Source: Neisseria musculi (GTDB taxonomy: Bacteria; Pseudomonadota; Gammaproteobacteria; Burkholderiales; Neisseriaceae). Taken from it: DNA of 64,000 bases. Position numbers and translations under genes: made by a program. Every line of letters starts with the position of its first letter. Position 1 is the stretch's first letter. Under the pieces are notes generated by a model. That model was not told the origin of the DNA. It worked only from the letters and a program-made list of their open reading frames with translations, and did not search any database. This document shows, one piece after another, positions 55,400 through 62,846 of the stretch. Where the stretch lies: the NCBI RefSeq assembly GCF_014297595.2, contig NZ_CP060414.2, forward strand, positions 2,852,001-2,916,000. The letters are read 5' to 3'.

Positions 55400-55665
55400 T
55401 TATCCATGAAACAAATAAGCATAAGGCGGCGGGTTGCAGATGGTATCGGCAAGCTGCGCAGAAAGAGCCAAGGCTGCGATGATTTTGAAGCTTGTGAAGC
55501 GGATCGGCCGTATGGTGCAGCCACGTTGTTTCAGTTACGGATTGCGTATCCGGCTTTAGAGAACGGTTTGGGTAGGCCGCCGCCGGCAGCGGAATCGGTG
55601 CGCACTGCCTGTACTGTCTGCGGCTTGCTGCTTTGTACCCAAACTAAAGCAGGCTTGCCATAGAT
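55400..55665. repeat. Intergenic repeat region with Correia-type core
   Basis: The first part (55400-55500) resembles 18290-18430. The second part (about 55555-55665) contains CTGTACTGTCTGCGGCTT at 55609-55626, which matches a core block of the Neisseria Correia element as I remember it, together with GAGAACGGTTTG and GGAATCGGT blocks. Clear terminal inverted repeats are not visible, so it is a degenerate remnant. Confidence 0.5.
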
Positions 55666-55682
55666 GTTTTACAGGATATTCG

Positions 55683-55712
55683 AGGCTGTCTGAAAATATT
55701 TTCAGACGGCCT
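55683..55712. terminator. Hairpin of a variant and a normal uptake sequence
   Basis: AGGCTGTCTGAAAA faces TTTTCAGACGGCCT. One arm has a C-to-T change that leaves a G-T pair. Confidence 0.55.
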
Positions 55713-55754
55713 TGTTTGGAATCTGATGGCGGAAAGCACGGCGTGGTTATATTT

Positions 55755-55945
55755 TTGTTTTTTGCTTGAAAACCTGTTGGGGGGCGAGGGTTGTTGGGAG
55801 TGCCGAAAGATATGATGCGGCGGTGTCATGTTTGGAAAGCGTAAAATCGTTAAAACCGCTATTTCAACAACAAACATAAAGTTGCCGGGTATAAAAAAGC
55901 ACCAAATAGCCGGCCTTGCCCAAGATTGCAGGCCGTCTGAAAATA
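55755..55945. repeat. Degenerate intergenic repeat, copy B (partner at 7160-7355)
   Basis: Block order and spacing match copy A: TTTGCTTGAAAACC, a G-rich run, AGTGCCGAAAG, AAACCGCTATTTCAACAA, then GCCGGGTATAAAAAA and an uptake sequence. See the finding on this pair. Confidence 0.45.
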
Positions 55946-55960
55946 TTGTTCAGACGGCCT
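55930..55960 (-). terminator. Inverted uptake-sequence hairpin after the efflux lipoprotein gene
   Basis: AGGCCGTCTGAAA/TTCAGACGGCCT with a short loop, about 75 bases past the stop codon on the minus strand. Confidence 0.65.
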
Positions 55961-56033
55961 TATTCGGGGTTGGAGTGTCGTTGCTCTGCGGCGGCAGACA
56001 CAAAATCAAACCGATGCCGAAAATGCGGGTTGG

Positions 56034-57437
56034 CTACTGCGGTATCCGGAATCCGCCGCCGAGGCGGGCGTGAACATTGCTCCAGGCAGTCAGTAGATCT
56101 GCACGGTGTTGTGCCAACTGCATTTGCTGCTGCAACACTTCGTCTTGTTTTTGTAGGGGAACCAGGCCGTTTTCCAACCCGGCGCGCATACGGCGGGAAG
56201 CTGCCGATGCCGATTTCTCGGCAGTTTCTACCATGCGTTGCTGCAGCGTGGTTTGGTTGCGCAGGTTTTGGTAGCTGCCGACTGCATCGGCTGCTGAGCG
56301 TATGGCATGGAGTACGGTTTGGTCGTACACGGCTGCCTGTTCGTTAAAGCGGGCGTTGCGTGCCGCCAATTGCGATTGCAGTGCGCCCGAGGTGAAAATG
56401 GGCAGGCTGAGTGCGGGCATGATGCCCAGCATGCCGGAGCTTTTTCCGTTGATAACATCAAAAGCGTCTATGTGCGCCAACCCGGCCAGCAGCCTCAGTT
56501 CGATGTTCGGATAAAAAGCCGCTTTCGCTGCGCCGATATCTTGCGCCCGTGATTCCAGCAGGGCGCGTTGGGCGGCGATGTCGGGCCGTCTGCCCAGCAA
56601 ATCGGCCCGGATACGGTTTACTGCCAGCACGGGCGCGGCCGCCTGCGGCGAAGGCTGCCAGTTCTGCAGAGCCCCTGGAGAGCGCCCTGCCGTTACCGCC
56701 AGGCTGTTGCGTATGCGCGAGATATTGTGCATCACTTGCAGCTGCTGCATTTGCAGTTGCTGCTGCATCTGTTGGGCTTGGTAAAGTGCGGACGGGGGAA
56801 GAATATCTGCCTGTATGCGCTGTTTTAATAGTTTTTCTATGCTTTCAGCCACCTGAAGGCGTTTTTGCAGGGCTTGCCGTTGGGCTTCCAGTGCCTGCCA
56901 GGCAAAATATTGGGCGGCTACGGCATGGGCCGTTTCCAAACGGGTGTGTACCGTTTCATAGGCGGCAGCTTGGCTCCGACCCAAAGCAGATCGGATGCGC
57001 GCTTTGTTTTGCCCCCAAAAGTCGAATGCCCAACTGCCTTGCAGGGCTGTTGCGGCCATCAATAGGGTATGGTCGGTGTTGGCTATACCGGATGCGGGTT
57101 TGGGGTTTACATACCCCCCTATGCCTTGGGATGACAGGCCGATTTGGACTCTGCTTGCCGCACGGTTCACGCCGAGTTCGGCCTGTGCCTGCTCGAAACG
57201 CGCCTGGGCGATCCGCATTTGCGGGGCGGTGCGGACGGCCTCTTCGATCAAACGGTTGAGTTTGGGGTCGCGCAACTGCATCCACCAGTCATCGCGTATT
57301 TCGCGGGCGGATTCTCCTTGCGGTAATGAATAAGCCGTTGGGGTGTCCAACGGCACTTGTTTGCCAAACGGCGCACAGGCAGCGGCAAGCAATAATCCGA
57401 GCAACGCCGCGCTGCGCGCAATCAGGGTAAATTTCAT
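56034..57437 (-). CDS. Outer-membrane efflux lipoprotein, NodT/OprM family
   Basis: The ATG at 57437 opens a lipoprotein signal (ALLGLLLAAACAPFG). The 467-residue protein has the two-repeat TolC-like architecture, with long helical hairpins and a DDWWMQLRDPKLNRLIEEAV start of repeat 1 near 45. LGRRPDIAAQRALLESRAQDIGAAKAAFYPNI near 275-305 is the standard repeat 2 motif. Such proteins form the outer-membrane duct of a drug efflux complex. It follows a MarR gene by 57 bases, as in EmrAB-type operons, but no membrane fusion protein or pump gene follows. Confidence 0.9.
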   Translation of the reverse strand: MKFTLIARSAALLGLLLAAACAPFGKQVPLDTPTAYSLPQGESAREIRDDWWMQLRDPKLNRLIEEAVRTAPQMRIAQARFEQAQAELGVNRAASRVQIGLSSQGIGGYVNPKPASGIANTDHTLLMAATALQGSWAFDFWGQNKARIRSALGRSQAAAYETVHTRLETAHAVAAQYFAWQALEAQRQALQKRLQVAESIEKLLKQRIQADILPPSALYQAQQMQQQLQMQQLQVMHNISRIRNSLAVTAGRSPGALQNWQPSPQAAAPVLAVNRIRADLLGRRPDIAAQRALLESRAQDIGAAKAAFYPNIELRLLAGLAHIDAFDVINGKSSGMLGIMPALSLPIFTSGALQSQLAARNARFNEQAAVYDQTVLHAIRSAADAVGSYQNLRNQTTLQQRMVETAEKSASAASRRMRAGLENGLVPLQKQDEVLQQQMQLAQHRADLLTAWSNVHARLGGGFRIPQ

Positions 57438-57494
57438 TAAGCTATCCGTTTTGCTTTCGCTTGGAGCAGCATCGTAATGGTAAGAAAAGGGCAA

Positions 57495-57986
57495 TCAACC
57501 GAGTTTGGTCAGCAGTTTGCCTAACAGATGTTGCAGTTGGGCGTAATCTTCATTGGTAAAGTCTTCCCAAGCCTCACTGCTCCTGCTGGAAATCTGCGGC
57601 CAGATTTTTTGGATAAAGGCTTCACCTTCAGCAGTTAATTTTAACACGATTTGGCGGCGGTCTTGCTGGTTGATGTGGCGTTCTACCCAGCCGCGCTCCA
57701 CCATTTCATCGGAAAGGCGGGTGGCGCTGGTGCGGGTTAGATCCATCAGATCGCTCAGGCGCGAAGGCAGGATTTCGCTGTTGGGGCTCACATAAACCGC
57801 CATCATGGCAAACCACAGGTTCTCGTTGATGCCGAATTCTTTCAAGCTGTCGTTCAGATGGCTGCTCAGGCGTTCTGTAACAACGCGCAGCAGGCGGCCG
57901 GATTGGGTTTGCTGTTCGGAAAACTCAGGCAGGCGCCCGGATAATAATCTGAGCGCATTAACCAGTTCTGCTTGTGAAAAACTCAT
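57495..57986 (-). CDS. MarR-family transcriptional regulator (EmrR-like)
   Basis: The 163-residue winged-helix regulator has LPSRLSDLMDLTRTSATRLSDEMVERGWVERHINQQDRRQIVLKLTAEGEAF (residues about 76-128): helix-turn-helix, wing with the conserved Asp-Arg-Arg, and the LTAEGE turn. It probably represses the operon it shares with the efflux lipoprotein. It differs from FarR of pathogenic Neisseria in sequence. AGAAGAGAA precedes the ATG. Confidence 0.88.
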   Translation of the reverse strand: MSFSQAELVNALRLLSGRLPEFSEQQTQSGRLLRVVTERLSSHLNDSLKEFGINENLWFAMMAVYVSPNSEILPSRLSDLMDLTRTSATRLSDEMVERGWVERHINQQDRRQIVLKLTAEGEAFIQKIWPQISSRSSEAWEDFTNEDYAQLQHLLGKLLTKLG

Positions 57987-58550
57987 TATATTTCTCTTCT
58001 CAAATGATGTTGGCAGTTAAATAATTTTGATAAATGCAGTTATCTGCTTTTAAATTTCTATAAAATTGCCGTTTTCTACATAAAACCGGCAATTTTTAAT
58101 TCGGTTGGAAATATTTTATATATTATTGTTTATAGTTTCTTAAAAAACAGATAATCGGTTTGTCTTTCTTACAAGCGGATTGCTGTTGTCATAAAAGTGC
58201 TCTGCATAACCTAAATGGGGCGGGAAACCAACCGTTTGTCTGCAAACCTAAGTGATATTTGAAATTTTTTAGTGGGGCTGCCGAGAGGCAGTTTGTTTTG
58301 CTTTTTTAGAGTGGGTTGGTTATGCATAGTTCGGTGGAAAACATATCTTTACGCATTATGCATTTATAAAAAGCAGACGGAATTTTAAAAATTTTTAAAT
58401 TCAATAAATTGACTGGGATTATGGGGCAGATAATGAAAAAACGGATTTCGAAATTTCTGTTTTATAAACTATTTTTAACAGTTCTGCCGGGCGTTTCTGC
58501 TTGCCGGCAATACACATTCTGCTCTTTTGTATTAAAATGCGGGGTTTACG
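57987..58550. other. AT-rich regulatory region between marR and queF
   Basis: No gene is supportable. GCAGTTA occurs twice, 25 bases apart (about 58012 and 58037); the second is in GCAGTTATCTGC, an imperfect palindrome that could be a MarR site. A stem AAATTGCCG/CGGCAATTT is at 58063-58071 and 58087-58095. A TAAAAT at 58533-58538 may be the -10 box of queF. Confidence 0.45.
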
Positions 58551-58587
58551 TTGTGGTTCGCGATCTCCCACATTAAAAAACTAAGGA
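58551..58587 (+). promoter_or_regulatory. preQ1-I riboswitch upstream of queF
   Basis: TGTGG (58552-58556) pairs with CCACA (58568-58572) across a loop starting TTCGCGATCT. The A-rich tail TTAAAAAACTAAGGA follows (58573-58587). This is the layout of the class I preQ1 aptamer: a short stem, then an adenine-rich strand that folds back as a pseudoknot and contains the Shine-Dalgarno AAGGA. Binding of preQ1 would hide the ribosome site of queF, which starts at 58598. Confidence 0.88.
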
Positions 58588-58597
58588 ACTTTCATTT

Positions 58598-59074
58598 ATG
58601 ACCCGCAGTAGCAACGAACTGCACGGCCTTACTTTGCTGGGCAGCGGAAGTGTTTCGTATCTTACCGAATATGCGCCCGAAGTTTTGGAGGCATTCGACA
58701 ACAAACACCAAGGCAATGATTATTTTGTCAAATTTATCTGCCCTGAGTTTACCAGTTTGTGCCCGATGACCGGTCAGCCGGATTTTGCCACCATCTATAT
58801 ACGTTATATTCCCGCTGAAAAAATGGTGGAAAGCAAATCGCTCAAGCTTTATTTGTTCAGCTTCCGCAACCACGGTGATTTTCACGAAGATTGTGTCAAT
58901 ATCATTATGAAAGATTTGATTGCGTTGATACAGCCGAAGTATATCGAGGTTTGCGGTGAATTTACGCCGCGCGGCGGAATTGCTATCCATCCGTTTGCCA
59001 ACTACGGCCGTTCCGGCACCGAGTTTGAGCAGTTGGCCAAAACCCGCCTGTTTGCCCGTGATGCACACGCGTGA
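58598..59074 (+). CDS. queF: NADPH-dependent 7-cyano-7-deazaguanine reductase QueF
   Basis: The 158-residue enzyme reduces preQ0 to preQ1 in queuosine synthesis and is the short, one-domain type. Cys55 and Asp62 in [11 protein letters not shown] and Glu97 in GDFHED have the same numbers as the catalytic residues of the B. subtilis enzyme; [15 protein letters not shown] holds the NADPH-binding pattern. The preQ1 riboswitch in its leader gives feedback control. A probable queuosine-precursor transporter gene follows. Confidence 0.97.
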   Translation: MTRSSNELHGLTLLGSGSVSYLTEYAPEVLEAFDNKHQGNDYFVKFICPEFTSLCPMTGQPDFATIYIRYIPAEKMVESKSLKLYLFSFRNHGDFHEDCVNIIMKDLIALIQPKYIEVCGEFTPRGGIAIHPFANYGRSGTEFEQLAKTRLFARDAHA

Positions 59075-59230
59075 ATGCGTGCAGCGGCGTTTCTGCATCT
59101 AACCGGCAATGTCTGAATACTGATTCATACCGATTAAAAATCAACAACTGCCTGCTTGAGGATTCGGTAGGAAGGCCGCCTGAAAAAAGCAGCGTGCCGC
59201 CGAAGCCCCTGTTTGGGAAACGAGAGAGTG

Positions 59231-59914
59231 ATGGTTTATCGATTTAATGCTGCGCAATTGCGAAAGGCCTTGGTTTGGCTTGCTTTTTTTCATATTTTGA
59301 TTATTGCAGCCAGCAATTATCTGGTGCAGTTTCCGTTTGAAGTGTTCGGATTCCACACCACCTGGGGGGCATTTACGTTTCCGTTTATTTTCCTGGCTAC
59401 CGATTTAACCGTGCGCATTTTCGGCCGACATCTTGCCCGCCGGATTATTTTTTGGGTGATGCTGCCGGCGTTGGTGTTGTCGTATGCAGTATCGGTGCTG
59501 TTTCACGAAGGCGGCTGGACCGGTTGGGCTGCATTGGCTTCGTTCAACGGATTTGTCGGCCGCATCGCATCGGCCAGTTTTGCCGCGTATGCGCTCGGGC
59601 AGCTGCTGGATATTTTCGTATTCAATAAATTGCGCCGCTTGAAATCCTGGTGGATTGCACCCACAGCCTCGACATTTTTGGGTAATGCGCTGGATACGTT
59701 GGTTTTCTTCGGTGTGGCATTCTATGCCGGCAGTGATGTGTTTATGGCGGCTAACTGGCAGGAAATCGCTTTTATTGATTATTTGTTCAAACTTGTTATC
59801 TGCACGCTGTTTTTCTTGCCGGCTTACGGTATTTTGTTGAATATGCTGGAAAAAAAGTTAACTGCGCTCAAGCTGCAAGACAATCTGGCGGAGATGGCGG
59901 CCCAAGAGCCTTGA
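59231..59914 (+). CDS. yhhQ: Queuosine precursor transporter YhhQ (VUT family)
   Basis: The ATG at 59231 opens a 227-residue inner-membrane protein with about six membrane segments. ASNYLVQFPFEVFGFHTTWGAFTFPFIFLATDLTVRIFG near 25-65 is typical of the family, as is SWWIAPTASTFLGNALDTLVFFGVAFY near 143-170. E. coli YhhQ imports preQ0 and preQ1. Its place after queF supports that role, although a 156-base gap separates them and no second riboswitch is seen. Confidence 0.9.
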   Translation: MVYRFNAAQLRKALVWLAFFHILIIAASNYLVQFPFEVFGFHTTWGAFTFPFIFLATDLTVRIFGRHLARRIIFWVMLPALVLSYAVSVLFHEGGWTGWAALASFNGFVGRIASASFAAYALGQLLDIFVFNKLRRLKSWWIAPTASTFLGNALDTLVFFGVAFYAGSDVFMAANWQEIAFIDYLFKLVICTLFFLPAYGILLNMLEKKLTALKLQDNLAEMAAQEP

Positions 59915-60077
59915 TGGTATGACCGGTCTGTTTAAAAAATAACCTGCCGATTTCCTTGCTGTGTGCCTGTGTTGTTTACGGCCCGCCGGTTCGTGCTGAT
60001 TTGGAATCAGATTGGTTTTTTTACGGATTGGCTGCGGTCGGTTGGATTTCATTTTTTATGCGGATACAGTATGGCGA

Positions 60078-60107
60078 AAGGCCGTCTGAAATTTTCAGAC
60101 GGCCTTT
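60078..60107. terminator. Inverted uptake-sequence hairpin after yhhQ
   Basis: AAAGGCCGTCTGAAA faces TTTCAGACGGCCTTT in a tight hairpin. It can end both yhhQ (plus) and the tRNA transcript (minus). Confidence 0.7.
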
Positions 60108-60143
60108 GATGTTTTGAATGCAAAGATTGGTGGTTTCAGGTGG

Positions 60144-60218
60144 TGGCCCCGCCGACAGGAATCGAACCTGTATCTTACGCTTAGGAGGCATATGTTCTAT
60201 CCGTTGAACTACGGCGGG
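60144..60218 (-). tRNA. tRNA-Arg (anticodon CCT)
   Basis: The 75-base cloverleaf on the minus strand has acceptor stem CCCGCCG/CGGCGGG, discriminator G and encoded CCA (60144-60146). The anticodon loop CTCCTAA gives anticodon CCT. The T arm is ACAGG-TTCGATT-CCTGT. It lies 30 bases downstream of ispB and may be cotranscribed with it. Confidence 0.95.
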
Positions 60219-60247
60219 CTTTCAAGCAGAAACGGGAAGGGTTAAGG

Positions 60248-61222
60248 TTAAGAAACCCTTGCCAGCGACTCTTGGGCCAGCGCACGCATGGCCAGGGTGG
60301 CTTCGTTGTCGGGAAGGGCGTTTAAACAGGCCACGGCTTGTCCGACCGCTTTTGCGGCTTCGGCGGCAGCATAGCCCAGCGCATCGGAGTTTTTCACATA
60401 GCCGTAGATTTTTTCGAAATCACTGCGGTCTGCATTTTGCAGCGCGGTGCGCACATCGGCGGCTACTGTTTCGCTGCCTTGCTGCATCAGATAAATCAGC
60501 GGCAGCGTGGGTTTGCCTTCGGCCAAGTCATCACCGACATTTTTGCCGATTTCATCGGGCCGTCCCGAATAATCCAACACATCATCAATAATTTGAAAGG
60601 CGGTGCCGACATATCTGCCGTAATCTTTCAATGCCTGTTCCTGCTCGGGCGTTGCGCCGGCCAAAATTGCGCCGACTTGTGCGGCGGCTTCGAACAGCTT
60701 GGCGGTTTTATACTGGATAACCTGCACATATTCGGCCTCGGTGATATGGGTGTTGCCGATGTTCATCAGCTGCATCACTTCGCCTTCGGCAATGATATTG
60801 GTGGCATCGGCCATCACTTCGAGAATCTTCATGCTGCCGGAACCGACCATCAGTTGGAAGGCTCGGGTGTAGAGAAAGTCGCCGACCAATACGGCTGCGG
60901 CATTGCCAAACAGGTTGTTGGCGGTTTTACGGCCGCGGCGCAGCCCGCTCTCATCTACCACATCATCATGCAGTAGTGTGGATGTGTGGATGAATTCCAC
61001 CATGGCGGCCAGCGAATATAGTTTTTCTCTATCGTAACCCAAGGATTTTCCTGCCAGAATCGTGATAATCGGGCGGAGCCGTTTGCCGCCGGCGCTGATG
61101 ATGTAGGTGCCGATTTGCGAAATCAGCGCCACTTCAGACTGTATGGCCTGATTGATGACCGCGTTGACTTTGGCAAGGTCATCGTTAAGGTGGCGTTGGA
61201 AATAGGGCAGGTTTTCGAGCAT
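60248..61222 (-). CDS. ispB: Octaprenyl diphosphate synthase IspB
   Basis: The 324-residue trans-prenyltransferase makes the side chain of ubiquinone. The first Asp-rich motif is in STLLHDDVVDESGLRRGRKTAN near 82-103 and the second in FQIIDDVLDYSGRPDEIGKNVGDDLAEGKPTLPL near 208-240. KRLRPIITILAG near 48 binds diphosphate. I chose the ATG at 61222; an in-frame TTG ten codons upstream is less likely. It is divergent from rplU-rpmA, as in many proteobacteria. Confidence 0.95.
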   Translation of the reverse strand: MLENLPYFQRHLNDDLAKVNAVINQAIQSEVALISQIGTYIISAGGKRLRPIITILAGKSLGYDREKLYSLAAMVEFIHTSTLLHDDVVDESGLRRGRKTANNLFGNAAAVLVGDFLYTRAFQLMVGSGSMKILEVMADATNIIAEGEVMQLMNIGNTHITEAEYVQVIQYKTAKLFEAAAQVGAILAGATPEQEQALKDYGRYVGTAFQIIDDVLDYSGRPDEIGKNVGDDLAEGKPTLPLIYLMQQGSETVAADVRTALQNADRSDFEKIYGYVKNSDALGYAAAEAAKAVGQAVACLNALPDNEATLAMRALAQESLARVS

Positions 61223-61383
61223 GGCGTTTACGGGTTCGGTTGGTGAAAACAAAAAGGCAGGCGAAAGAAATTATGCAGCCTGCTATTATAGCAGCAATCA
61301 TACCCGCACGCACCGCTGCCGTATATTCCGCCGTATATTTCAGACTGTTTTCAGATGCCCGGGCCGGGGGATGCAAATAAACT

Positions 61384-61412
61384 TTGACAAAACAGTCGAA
61401 TAAACATAAAAT
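61384..61412 (+). promoter_or_regulatory. Strong promoter of rplU-rpmA
   Basis: TTGACA (61384-61389) and TAAAAT (61407-61412) with a 17-base spacer; this is a near-consensus sigma-70 promoter 58 bases before rplU. Confidence 0.85.
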
Positions 61413-61469
61413 TCTCGGCTTCGCGCATGGTGCGCGGATATTAACCAAAACCCTTAAATGGAGTTGAGT

Positions 61470-61778
61470 ATGTACGCGGTCATAAAAACCGGCGGTAAAC
61501 AATATAAAGTTACCGTTGGCCAAAAATTGAAAGTAGAACAGATACCTGCCGAACTCGACAGCCAAATCGAACTGAATGAAGTTTTGATGATTGCTGACGG
61601 CGAATCTGTAAAAGTGGGTGCGCCCTTTATCGAAGGCGCGAAAGTAACCGCCAAAGTGGTAGCCCACGGACGTGGCGAGAAAATACGCATTTTCAAAATG
61701 CGCCGCCGCAAACACTACCAAAAACGCCAAGGACACCGCCAGAATTTCACCCAAATCGAAATCGTGGCAATCGCTTAA
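61470..61778 (+). CDS. rplU: 50S ribosomal protein L21
   Basis: The 102-residue protein opens [18 protein letters not shown] and has [21 protein letters not shown] near 70-90, standard for L21. GGAG lies before the ATG at 61470. An in-frame ATG four codons upstream is disfavoured because it overlaps the ribosome site. rpmA follows after 19 bases. Confidence 0.98.
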   Translation: MYAVIKTGGKQYKVTVGQKLKVEQIPAELDSQIELNEVLMIADGESVKVGAPFIEGAKVTAKVVAHGRGEKIRIFKMRRRKHYQKRQGHRQNFTQIEIVAIA

Positions 61779-61797
61779 TTAATCAGGAGTAAGTAAT

Positions 61798-62070
61798 ATG
61801 GCAACTAAAAAAGCCGGCGGCAGCTCTAAAAACGGTCGCGATTCAGAAGCCAAACGTCTGGGGGTGAAAGCCTACGGCAACGAACTGATTCCTGCCGGTT
61901 CCATCATCATCCGCCAGCGCGGCACTAAGTTCCATGCCGGTGAAAATGTGGGTATGGGCAAAGACCACACTCTGTTTGCCAAAGTGGACGGCTATGTGGA
62001 ATTTAAAACCAAAGGCGCGCTGAACCGTAAAACCGTAAGCGTACGCCCCTATACCGGTGCTGACGAATAA
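61798..62070 (+). CDS. rpmA: 50S ribosomal protein L27
   Basis: The 90-residue protein opens [27 protein letters not shown] and has [15 protein letters not shown] near 32, the L27 hallmark. Its N-terminal tail reaches the peptidyl-transferase centre. A GGAG ribosome site precedes it. The usual next gene, obgE, is not here. Confidence 0.98.
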   Translation: MATKKAGGSSKNGRDSEAKRLGVKAYGNELIPAGSIIIRQRGTKFHAGENVGMGKDHTLFAKVDGYVEFKTKGALNRKTVSVRPYTGADE

Positions 62071-62098
62071 ACGGTTCATCTTTCCACACCACATTCAA

Positions 62099-62145
62099 AA
62101 AGCCGCACATTCTAGCCTATGCTTGTAATGTGCGGCTTTGTATTG
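62099..62145 (+). terminator. Intrinsic terminator after rpmA
   Basis: AAAGCCGCACATT (62099-62111) and AATGTGCGGCTTT (62127-62139) form a 13-base perfect stem with a T-rich tail. Confidence 0.9.
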
Positions 62146-62187
62146 ATTGTTGCGGGCAGGAGACGCCAGTTGTACTGCGGGATACGG

Positions 62188-62325
62188 TAAATCCACTTTA
62201 TTTTTGTTGCAGCCTTGCAGCACCCCGAGCGTGAGAGAGCGCTTTTGTTAAACCACCCAAGCGGCCGGCTGTCTGTAGTGCCTGCGGTTTGATGCCGGGT
62301 ATCGAGAATAAAGCGAATCTGCTAT
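62188..62325. repeat. Correia-like miniature repeat, left copy of an inverted pair
   Basis: The ends TAAATCCACTTTATTTTTG (62188) and, inverted, AGATTCGCTTTATTCTCG (62320) are similar, so the copy looks complete at about 138 bases. The core 62220-62269 matches the right copy in inverted orientation at 49 of 50 positions. TATAG-like outer bases and the end pattern place it near Correia elements. Confidence 0.75.
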
Positions 62326-62682
62326 GGCGTAGAATATGTGCTTCAGACGGCCTGATTGGGGTTCCGTCAAGTGCCGCCGGCCGGTTGTTTTGCAGCTAAA
62401 TTGCTTTTGAAACAAAAAGACAGCTAAAACAAGTTTGGTTATAAGGGGCGGAACATTTTCTATGGCTGCCACGGTTTGGGCAGAAGCTCCCGCTCTTATA
62501 GGCCGTCTGAAACCGCAGCAGTAAGTTTCAAGCTGTTTTTCAAGTTGTTTTTGATTGTTTGAAATCGGGCGGTTTCCGGTATCGACATGGCGAACCCACT
62601 TGCGAATCATAACAGCGTTAGTTTGCTTGGCACCCGCTGCGGTTTGCTGTTTTATATTTATTTGGGCGGATTGGCTTTATCG

Positions 62683-62712
62683 GGCCGTCTGAAAGGTTTT
62701 TTCAGACGGCCT
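62683..62712. terminator. Inverted uptake-sequence hairpin between the repeat copies
   Basis: GGCCGTCTGAAA and TTTCAGACGGCC in a tight hairpin. It lies just before the right repeat copy. No gene is supportable in 62326-62720. Confidence 0.6.
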
Positions 62713-62720
62713 GTAGTTTC

Positions 62721-62846
62721 CCGATACCGGGCAGCAGGCGCTACAGACAAGACCGGCCTTGCCGGCCGCTTGGGTGGTTTAATAAAAGCGCTCTCTCACG
62801 CTCGGGGTGCGGGGCTGCAGCAAAAATAAAGCGGGTTCCGCTATAG
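62721..62846. repeat. Correia-like miniature repeat, right copy of an inverted pair
   Basis: It shares the block CCGGCCGCTTGGGTGGTTTA and the run to CTCGGGGTGC (62761-62810) with the left copy, and ends AAAGCGGGTTCCGCTATAG. The last bases, read on the minus strand as TATAGCGGAACC, contain the stop codon of the beta-helix protein gene. Confidence 0.75.

Noticed and set aside
60144..60218. tRNA-Arg as an attachment site of an integrated element
   Set aside because: No integrase, no repeated 3' tRNA end and no foreign genes nearby.
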